Source of the DNA: Gracilariopsis chorda
Lineage: Eukaryota; Rhodophyta; Florideophyceae; Gracilariales; Gracilariaceae
DNA: 62,640 nt
Assembly (NCBI GenBank): GCA_003194525.1
Contig: NBIV01000326.1
Coordinates: forward strand, 1 to 62,640
Direction: 5' to 3'
Shown here: piece by piece, positions 54,623 to 62,640 of the stretch
Position numbering within the stretch: the stretch's first letter is position 1
How the letters are laid out: each line of letters starts with the position of its first letter
Made by a program: the position numbers and the translations under genes
The notes under the pieces: model-generated
The model's database searches: none
Told to the model about the DNA's origin: nothing
The model's input: the letters and a program-made list of their open reading frames with translations, nothing else

Positions 54623-57600
54623 TAGCTTGTCACATCGCCTTCATGCCATTCTCGCCCGCCTTCCATCCTCACCGATTCTCCGCTGCCTTGCGTGCAGCGC
54701 GTGTTTTATACCCTTTGTGCCCTTGTAGCTTGTTTTGTCCCGTTGTGCTTCGAAGTATCGCAACGTTAGCTTGCTCGCCGTCTACCGTTTCCTCTTCCCC
54801 TCGCTTGCGCTTTGTTGTAACAACACGAACAGGATGTAGGATATCTCCTCTGCGAATACCTTGTTTCCATTGAAGTCCGCTCTTGTGAACGGCTTGTTAA
54901 TTTTTGTTCCCAGTAAAAAAAAATAGCTCCCACTCCGTTGATAACCGTCGTTCTCGTTTCGCGTGGCAGTTAAGATCTCGTTTATACCCCTTGAGAACTT
55001 GTACCCTTTTAATGTTGCAGACATGTTAACTACATCCCGTTACGTTTTCAAGTCTTCTCCCCGTGCCCGCTCAACAGGTAACGCTCCGCCACGAGTCTAA
55101 CACGCTTGTGTGACACAACTTATGAGAACGATTCCGCCAGCAAGAATGCAAACAAAGCACCTTCGTTCCTTGCACTTCACACTTCTTGTGCCCAATTCCC
55201 CCATCTTCATTCTCTTTCAACTGCATTTCACTTCGATATGCATCACTGCTTCGCACTGAGAACACAATCTGTCAGCGTTCTGTGTCTACTCATATGTGTG
55301 TGTTTGCAACTGACAATCCTCTCTTTGTTTATTTTCACCATTCCTCCCTCCCACAGCTGCTTTGCATTCAATGATACCGGCAGTTTGACGGAGAGACTCA
55401 ACTTGATTGATATCCACTAATGTTGTACACTTCTCCAGAATTTTTCAAATGTAGGGCTTCAAGTACCACAAAGGACGTAAGCGAAAACTTTCTGTTTTCC
55501 TTCCCTTTAGATCCTCCACCTTTCCGACAAAGTCTACACAGGAATCAAATTGGGTTCCATCTGTACAAACCTTCCTAGACTCTCTTGTAATCTTCTTGGA
55601 ATATCTATAGGCCTTTGAATGATTTGCTTTCAAACCTGGAGCACAAGTTTGGGCATGTTCCTTCATGATGCCACTCTGTCATTGTTGTTGTTTGTGCGCA
55701 GACGAAGACTACTTCCAACCTCGACGTACTGACTTTCTAAGCAACTAGTCTCTGCCGCGAAGGTCAATTTCTCGAGCCCTTTGCTTTCTTCAGATTCGCG
55801 TCAGCAGGAACGTCGACACACCACGACGAGCGGGTTAATGCATTGTGCTCAAAGCGGGATGCCACTGGCGGTCCCCGCGTGATCACTCAGCGCAATACAA
55901 TCCAGCAAAAAGCGACTTGGCTCCTCTGGTCTAGAGATGAGCTACGACCGCTTCAGCTTCAACCCGTTTCACGTGGATGAGTCAAACGGCATACCAAGGG
56001 TAACGGTCCTACCCTTGGTAAACGGTACGCCAATCTCCATTAGAATCGAAATTTCAACGTTTCTTTTCGACAGAACAGCGAATGCAATCATGCTGAGGGA
56101 TGATTACCGGTAACCAAGGAAGGCCAACCCTTTTCATCCTCCCGCGAACAAGGGAAGATTAACCCTTTACCTCGCGTGAGAGGTGATTCTATAATATGCA
56201 TGGCTATTCGCCATGCAGACTCTGCAATCACCCTTGCGTTCAAGACATGCGCCGTGAGAAGTAGAGCGCTTTCCGGGAAAAGTGCCCCGGATCAAGGAAC
56301 TTGGTCCGTAGCGCGCATGCTGTCTCTGTTCGCGTGCTCCTGACTAGGTGGGGAGACCGATCGCTTAACCTCATTTCTGTTGAAGCACCAACAGAAACGC
56401 AGTCCGGCGACGGTCTCAACTTTGACGCATTACATGGGCGCGCGAACACATTCCCAGATCATCGCCATAGCATTGGCTCTAGTCCTTACTTCAATAGATG
56501 AGCGGGGCAGGGAAAGCGATGGAAGCCTTCTCTTTTATAGACGTTTGCTGTCTTGACAAGCTGTAGATACGAATAGGGTACTAACAGCTTGTCGTAAGAT
56601 TGCTAACCCTCTAGCCTTGTATCTTTATATCTACCTTCGTAGAAAACCTCATTAAGTTGCCCAGAATATGCTCCACAAAAAGTTACTGTAAACGGGGGTT
56701 ACAAACGCGTTCTAGTATGGGTCTTGACCTCACTCTCAGGAATGGAACGCAATTCATTGCTAGCTATTGCAACATAGACTTCTAATGTCATTAATTCATT
56801 GCTTTCTAGCGTTGTTGTGCATCAGCAATACAATCTTTGAGTCAATCGCAATCACAGATATTTCGATTGCAGACCCACTGACAATCGCAATTCCGTACAG
56901 GTCTGACTCTCAACATTTCTACAACCATACAATTGCAAACCTTCATAAAACAAAAGCGTCATTAGAAATGTACAGCCACAGGAAAGACAAAATTACGTCA
57001 AGTGTCTATGGGAAACTTTACGTAAAGTTACGTTCTTCCAAAAGAAAGAATTCTCTGTAACTTAACAATTACGCCTCTTCTCCGCTTTGCACCTTGCGCA
57101 CCAGCTGGTAGGCCTTACGAACTGTGTTGACATATCAAAAACAAACGTTCATCTTCAAAAAGATAATTGCTTCAAACACAAGAGGAGTCATCTTTTGCCT
57201 GTTGTTACGACAGTGTTGTTGCAAAGAATGTAGTTTGCAATAGACCATAACCTCTCAGCCTCTGCAACAGAACCGTAAATAAAATCCATTCATCGTTAAC
57301 TTAGTTGTAGTATTGTTTCAAGGAGAATGACGGTTACAGTTACTGCTCTTGCAATTTTGACTGCGATTGGAGTTCGTACCAGCAATGCTATTGCAATTCC
57401 CAGTTGACTATGCAATCGGTGATTGCAATCGGTAATTGCAATCGATTGTATCAACAATTCATTGCGTCGCACGCCTGCTCACTCTGATAGAGGGTTAGAC
57501 TGCTAAACCTGTAAAGTTACTGTACCAACCGCACAATCTGAGCTCTCCGCGATGATTATTATCCCGTCCTTGGCCTCCGTTAGAGATTCGTCTGCGTTCT

Positions 57601-58815
57601 CATTTCGTTCCGCCCCAGTGAAAAGGGATCGGAGCCAGGCACACCACGTGAAGGCGAGATGCACGTACCCCATGGTATGCCTCGGCATGCTTCTGGAAAT
57701 AATTATCCTTCGGGCTGAAATTGCCCCTTGTGCCCAGGTAACAACTCTTAGGACTACCGCATACACGAGCAAAGTATCGAATTTGCACTCAGTAACATTT
57801 AATAGTACATACTTGTGATCAGTGCTCGATTCGTTCCATAGTTTGTATACACACAAATGATCTACAAGGCTGCCCCGATTTGGCAAAATAATTCGCATGA
57901 GCATATAGTTCACTCAAGTCAGCCCTCTGAAACTGGCATATCTTCTCTATCTGAAACGATAGCGCTAAAGTGCAGAACGAATATTTAGAGATAAGAAAGA
58001 AAACTGATTGCACTATTGCTGTGCTACGAATTACGTTTCTTAAATGTGATAAAAAAATATATATACAACCTTCAATTGGGATACTTCATACAACTACATT
58101 GTTTCAATCATAGTTCCGTTCATCTCGATCGAAAAGTCCTGATTTCAACTTAATTTCATGTGGTAGAGACTAGACCATTCAAACGCTGCTATCTCTTAGT
58201 AAACCAACCCCCACTGGATTGACCTCTTCATGGGCTAAAAGGCTACGTGACCTGTTCCTGTCATATTTTCAACTGCAATGAATGAAGGATATTCTTTTAG
58301 AAGCAACATTTTGGAGGCGAAATATCAATAGGATGTCATCATGACATGATACGAAAAGATTTCGTATTGGTTTGAGTTGGGCCAGTTATCTGCAGGCGCA
58401 ATACATCGTGCAAAGAAGAGTGCTAGTGTTTGTTAATGAGGGTATATCCTCAGCCCCGAAGGTGACTGCCCAGGAGCTCACATGTCGTTTACTGTGCAAA
58501 GAGTAGCATTTCTACTTATAATGGTTGGTTGGTTGGTTGTAGTTAAGAGAAATACGGGAAAGGGAAGAGGGGTTATACGGAGCAGCAAAACCATTTAGTC
58601 ATGAGATTAGCCGTAGGATTGATTGCCTGACGACCTGCATGATTCGCGAAAATATTCCACCAGATCACCAATACCTCCGAAGGAAGATGGGACGCTCGCC
58701 ATTCCATGAACCTAGAATCACTGTGCGTCTCCACTGAAAACGTCTAGACAGAATAGGAGGAAATGGTGGTCGAATATCTGTCTAGGACGCTCTCTCTGCT
58801 AGAAGTGCGAGAGGT
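54623..58815. other. 4.2-kb gene-poor region with perfect inverted repeats
   Basis: No recognised gene. Perfect arms lie at 55992-56002/56010-56020 (11 bp), 56198-56204/56210-56216 (7 bp) and 56555-56564/56584-56593 (10 bp), plus ACCTC/GAGGT at 56169-56184, so 55980-56600 may be an old solo LTR. A 92-codon ATG frame at 56785-57060 (MSLIHCFLALLCIS) has a hydrophobic start but no other support. Short repeats of TTGCAATCG occur at 56840-56900 and 57411-57446. A GGTT x4 run lies at 58523-58538. Confidence 0.6.
57411..57446. repeat. 13-bp tandem repeat, nearly three units
   Basis: TGCAATCGGTGAT, TGCAATCGGTAAT, then TGCAATCGAT. The word TTGCAATCG is also scattered 500 bp upstream. Confidence 0.7.
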
Positions 58816-59091
58816 TTACATAAGCGGGGTCGGAATGCCGAGGATACCGGCACCGAGGGCACCAGCGAAAGCGCCATTGGGGGTAGCGCCACCCATGACG
58901 GCACCGTCATCGGAGGTACCGGAAGCGATACCGGACTTGCCGTCGGCGGCAGCACCGGCGGTGTTTTCACCCTGGGCGGCGAAACCACCACCGCCAGCAA
59001 GGGTACCGAAGATCTCACCCCTGGACATGCGAACGGGGGCGGCGACGGCGGCGCCGAAAAGAGCAGCGAAAGCGAGAATCTTGGAGATCAT
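58816..59091 (-). CDS. Small secreted Gly/Ala-rich protein, PTPLM end
   Basis: 91 residues from ATG 59089-59091. Residues 1-18 (ISKILAFAALFGAAVAAP) form a signal peptide with a likely cut after AVA. The mature part is rich in Gly and Ala (FGTLAGGGGFAAQG, AAADGKSG, GALGAGILG), without Cys, and ends IPTPLM. It is related to the gene at 60210: both have the signal peptide, a GG..A..GN/GEN segment, AAD, SG..AS and the end PTPxM. An ATAAATA box lies at 59209-59215, 118 bp upstream. It is probably exported or placed in the cell wall; function unknown. Confidence 0.78.
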   Translation of the reverse strand: MISKILAFAALFGAAVAAPVRMSRGEIFGTLAGGGGFAAQGENTAGAAADGKSGIASGTSDDGAVMGGATPNGAFAGALGAGILGIPTPLM

Positions 59092-59208
59092 TTTTGAAGA
59101 GTTGGAGAAGGCTGTGAAATTGGTGCTGCTAATGCTTCTGATGCTGGTGGTGCTGGTGGTGAGTTGTGTGTGGTGAAGGAGTGTGAGGAACTGAACGGAG
59201 ATTGCTCC

Positions 59209-59215
59209 TATTTAT
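59209..59215 (-). promoter_or_regulatory. TATA-like box of the PTPLM gene
   Basis: ATAAATA on the minus strand, 118 bp before the ATG, comparable with the box of the divergent paralogue. Confidence 0.55.
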
Positions 59216-60095
59216 GCAGAATCAACAGACACTTCAGAAGCTCCATCAACAAGGAGGAGGTGAAGACCGTCAGTAATATGACCCTATAGAATAGCATATG
59301 CAAAAGGCCATGGCCCCAGTGGACCGAATTTTTGACGTGCTACGGTGGTAGCATACTCGATTCCTGAGCGGGGAGCGGGCCGTATCTCTAGTAGATGAAC
59401 CCTTCTCATTTCGGTAGAAGAGCATGCGGCCAATGGTACTTGTAACATCGGTTCCTCTGCGTGCGAAGTGATGGTTTCGATGTCGATATCTTTTCATCAG
59501 GGCATTCGAAACCGTCGTACTGTAACAGTTGACGGTGTCTTGCTAACACGGCCAAACTAGAAGGTGTACAGCCCAATACTATCTACAGTTATAAGCGGTA
59601 TTGAGCTTCAACATGAACTTGTTCTTCTTCGAGGGGGATAGGCCCATCATTCACAGGTGGCAGCGTGTCCGTCACGCAAGAACATCAACGCGTCCAAGTA
59701 AAGCCTTCGTATACCTTGCGTCATATTACAATGAAACGTTTCGAGAACCGTGGTCCGGTCAGAGAGCTCGTTCTAGGTACTTGGCGTTGCGGAGGAATGA
59801 TGCATCGCAGAAAGACGTTTCGATACCATCGGCTATACGGTGAAACCGGTGAAACTGCAGCATTGGCTTTGTAGTAAGTTCTACTGCCTACTGCTGAGCC
59901 ATTGCGAACATAGTATGTAGAACATATGCCTTTCAAAGCCTGATGGCTGCAATGCTCTCAGGTTATTGTTCATGAATAAAGAGGGCCAGTATTAACTCTT
60001 ATATCTGAAAGGGTCAAACCAAATCAACTGTGGCTTTGGTGAGGTTTTGTGTGCAGGATGGGCTTCAACGAGGAGAAGATCCTTTGTAGATCAAC
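59216..60095. promoter_or_regulatory. Region between divergent secreted-protein genes
   Basis: 880 bp between the two TATA boxes. No other gene is convincing. Confidence 0.5.
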
Positions 60096-60102
60096 TATAA
60101 AA
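60096..60102 (+). promoter_or_regulatory. TATA box of the PTPAM gene
   Basis: TATAAAA in ACTATAAAAACGC, 108 bp before the ATG at 60210. Confidence 0.65.
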
Positions 60103-60209
60103 ACGCATCTATCCTTCCCGCAGGTGTGTCTCCTCTCTACTACACACTCCCATTCTCGCATCCATCGCTCACTCACCCTATCAACCTCCTGTCTCACTAC
60201 CTCACAAAA

Positions 60210-60518
60210 ATGAAGACCTTCTCCGCCGTCGTCTGCGCTATCATCGGTTTCGCAGCCGCTGTTCCGGCCACCACCGCTCCTTCCACTACTACTGCCGCAA
60301 CTACCACTGCTGCCTCCGTTCCCGTTCCTGACGTGACGGCTTTCCTCGGATCCGGAACGGGCGGTGTTGCGACCGGAAACAACGCTGTTGTTACTGCAGC
60401 TGACCAAACTTCTGGAGCTGCTGCCTCCAAGACGGACTCTAGCGGTCTTGCTTTCGCTTCTGCTGCACCTGGCCAGGCTGGCGGTATTGCAGTGTCTGGA
60501 CCTACCCCCGCTATGTAA
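60210..60518 (+). CDS. Small secreted Ala/Thr-rich protein, PTPAM end
   Basis: 102 residues from ATG 60210. Residues 1-19 (KTFSAVVCAIIGFAAAVP) are a signal peptide. A Thr/Ala/Pro stretch (20-40), likely O-glycosylated if exported, is followed by the segment shared with the 59091 gene (GTGGVATGNNAV, TAADQTSGAAAS) and the end GPTPAM. One Cys, inside the signal peptide. Divergent from its paralogue. Secretion is inferred from the signal peptide; the role is unknown, possibly extracellular matrix. Confidence 0.8.
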   Translation: MKTFSAVVCAIIGFAAAVPATTAPSTTTAATTTAASVPVPDVTAFLGSGTGGVATGNNAVVTAADQTSGAAASKTDSSGLAFASAAPGQAGGIAVSGPTPAM

Positions 60519-60856
60519 GAAGTGATGAGCAGTGTGTATATTCTGGATATGGACGTAGTGTGCTATGCGGGATGTGAGAGAGGGGAGTGTGTCTAGGATG
60601 GCCGTGTAGTTGTACTAGTAGTAAACAGTTGGCACTTTTTGATGGCTTGACTCTTTATATAAGAGCATGACTACCAGTGTGCCACATTTTCGAAAAAAGC
60701 TATAATTTAGCACTTCTGCCGATTTCGGCATCTCTGCCCGTGCGCTATACCCTGAGACGAAAGCTCGCGATCCTCCCCCGACCGTCGCAACTCCCGTGCG
60801 GCGGCGGCCGGTGCATATTTTATTTGGTGGTGCCTAGCTACTGACAGCTGTCTATC
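60519..60856. other. Spacer and undefined end of Copia-2
   Basis: About 340 bp. It probably includes the 3' end of Copia-2, but I could not fix an LTR or polypurine tract. A GC-rich patch lies near 60770-60812. Confidence 0.5.
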
Positions 60857-61954
60857 CTACGTGGTATTGCTGTTCGGCGTCTTTGGCGTCTCGTGCGATG
60901 GTTCTTCAAGGGTGGTGGCGTGCTTTCCTGCGCTTGCCCTTGCATTTGTAGCCGTTTTCGGCGTCTCACTCCCCTGAATGCGAGGGGGAGGGGCAGGAAT
61001 GACGCCGATGTTGTGCATGTGCTTCAGGAATAGGGGATTGGGCAGTGGTTTGCTTAGTGCATCAGCACGCATTTGATGACCCGCCATGTGTATGAGCCTG
61101 AACCGTTTGTTCAAGACATGGTCTTGTAAAAAGTGATGTTTGATATCAATGTGCTTGCGTTTTTTGGTTGGCGCAGTATTGTTGCCAATTTGAACCCCGG
61201 ACTCACTGTCCACGTAGAGAGTGGGTCGCAGCATGGGTGTGTGTGGGATCTCTTGCAGCAAGTTCTGCAGCCAGAGCAAATCTTGTGCAGCTCGAGCTGC
61301 TGATACATATTCGGCTTCACAAGTGGACATTGCAACGGTATTTTGGTTTTGTGCATGCCAGTATATAGTGCTGTCGCCAAGTTGGTGGAAATGTCCACTT
61401 ATTGATTTTTGCGACGTTTTGCAGGTTGCAAAGTCGGCATCGGCGTATGTTACCAGTTGATGGGTCGGTCGTTTCGGGAATAGTAGGCCGTGATGCGGTG
61501 TGCTTCCGACGTACTTAACTGCGGCGTTGAGTAGGTTCCAGTTTCTTGTTGTAGGTTTTTGCAGCGCTCGTGCAAAAGCAGAGGTGGAAAGCGCGATGTC
61601 GGGGCGGGTGGAATCGGCGAGGTATTGCAAGTCGCCGACTGCTTCGCGGTACAGTGAGGCGACTTTGTAATATCCGGGTTCGGTTTCGGCGGGACCATCG
61701 TAGGCAACACCTGATGGATAGGGTGTAGCTGTTGGGTTGGCGGTCTGGAGTCGTAGCTTTGCCTGCGATTTACTGATGAATGAAAGCTGGGATATGTGTA
61801 TGCCGTCGCCAGTGCGACCGATCCTCCAGTTCAGGTAGTTGGAGGGAAATCCAATTCATTTCACTTTGTACTTAAGTGATAGCATTCGGTGAACTTCATT
61901 GATTGCGACGGGATGGGAGGCGGCGATGAGAAAAGTCATCAGTCGATACGGCCA
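60857..61954 (-). pseudogene. Copia-2 end of RT and RNase H
   Basis: From ISKSQAKLRLQ onward and then LQYLADSTRPDIALSTSAFA: the RT-RNase H connection. RNase H shows TYADADFATC (Asp), STCEAEYVSAARAA (Glu) and TLYVDSESGVQ (Asp), then KHIDIKHHFLQDHV and ADALSKPLPN, ending with a Pro/Thr-rich tail at 60857. The RNase H active-site residues are present. It is separated from the RT piece by a stop at 61955-61957 in the same frame. Confidence 0.85.
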
Positions 61955-62640
61955 TTAGTGCGTAATGTCCTTGATGTCGGATGATGTAGAGCGAGGGTCG
62001 GACTTGGCCTGTTGGGCACCATGTCGGATGAGAAACTGCTTTAGCGAGGTTGAGTAAATATTTCCGGCCGGTGGTGATCCATAGAGGTTGAACAGAAGTT
62101 TCCCGGCTGGCTGAGAGTGTTTAGAGCTGCCATCGAATCGCGCTGGTTGCCATACAAATACGTCTTTCGATGGATCGTATTTTTCGTGGAGGTAGGCACT
62201 TGTTATGTCGAAGTGTTCGAGATGTAAATCGTGTGCTGCAGCCAATGCAAGGATTACTGGTATTGTTGTTTTGTCGGCCATGTCTGAAGCCGTGTGTTGT
62301 GGGTCGTAGTGGATGTGTGGCTTCATTCGGTCACCTCGCACGGAGCATCGTGCTTTGCGCTGGATGGAGGTCGGGGTTTGTCGCTTGTATCGGTATGTCC
62401 ATGTTGTTGGTACTATGTACTGCCGTGGTGGGAGGGGTTGGGCGGTCCAATCGATGGCTTTCGTGGCATCCAGTGTGTCTAATTCCACGTCATGGGCTTT
62501 TTTCCATTCCGCAGCGTCCGAGTATTGCCTGGCGTGTTTTTGTGGTTTTGGGTGGGGCGTGTTGGTGGTAATGCTTGTGGATATTTGGGTTTGGGGGGTC
62601 CGTCGTGATCTGTGGATGTTTCGCTGGGTTTTGTGATTGG
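61955..62640 (-). pseudogene. Copia-2 reverse transcriptase, 5' part (truncated by window)
   Basis: The frame continues to the window edge through QKHARQYSDAAEWKKAH. Motifs are YIVPTTWTYRYKRQ, KARCSVRGDRMKP, HFDITSAYLH with the first catalytic Asp, and KLLFNLYGSPPAG. It ends at a stop (61955-61957) just before LIAASHP, so the YVDD active site that should lie there is not readable. Confidence 0.82.

Larger units (their letters stand above)
60857..62640 (-). mobile_element. Copia-2, partial Ty1/copia-type element at window edge
   Basis: On the minus strand, reverse transcriptase followed by RNase H, entering from the right edge. It is unrelated in detail to Copia-1. No LTR is identified inside the window. 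Confidence 0.8.

Noticed and set aside
58763..59176. 137-codon plus-strand frame over the PTPLM gene
   Set aside because: Reverse strand of a Gly/Ala-rich gene; the minus-strand frame has a signal peptide, TATA box and paralogue.

Overview
This window looks like nuclear DNA of a eukaryote with a compact, intron-poor genome heavily loaded with transposons. My best guess is a red alga, perhaps a florideophyte such as Chondrus; that is inference, not proof. It rests on single-exon host genes, TATA boxes instead of bacterial ribosome sites, LTR retrotransposons, chromoviruses and Helitrons. Nothing here is prokaryotic, and I see no rRNA, tRNA or CRISPR.

Layout. Positions 1-2178 are unassigned. 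From 2179 to 46377 almost everything is mobile DNA: Helitron H1 (+, 2179-8773, decayed), Helitron H2 (+, 9090-11078, internally deleted), the Ty3/gypsy chromovirus Gypsy-1 (-, 11205-21066, perfect 5-bp target duplication), and the Ty1/copia-type element Copia-1 (+, 21136-38131). A second chromovirus, Gypsy-2 (-, 24574-34961), is nested inside the Copia-1 pol gene, and an LTR fragment sits in the Copia-1 RNase H. Next come a PIF/Harbinger transposase fragment (38132-38426) and three Helitrons head to tail on the minus strand: N1 38613-39133, N2 39134-39594 and the nearly full H3 39595-46377.

The host gene island (about 47.8-60.5 kb) holds a BuGZ/ZNF207/SUF4-like zinc-finger protein, a Cu+-transporting P1B-ATPase with three CxxC metal-binding domains, an unrecognised gene divergent from the ATPase, and a divergent pair of small secreted paralogues ending in PTPxM. 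A second copia-type element (Copia-2, -) runs off the right edge.

Most unusual points: (1) Gypsy-2 carries a long gene antisense to gag-pol whose best reading contains a 106-nt GT-AG intron; (2) the Helitron family shares one terminal architecture (5' TC, double GC hairpin, CTTG, A|T target), and three copies stack at one A|T site; (3) Gypsy-1, in LTRs and coding sequence alike, is studded with 4-5-bp mini-hairpins; (4) the secreted PTPxM pair.
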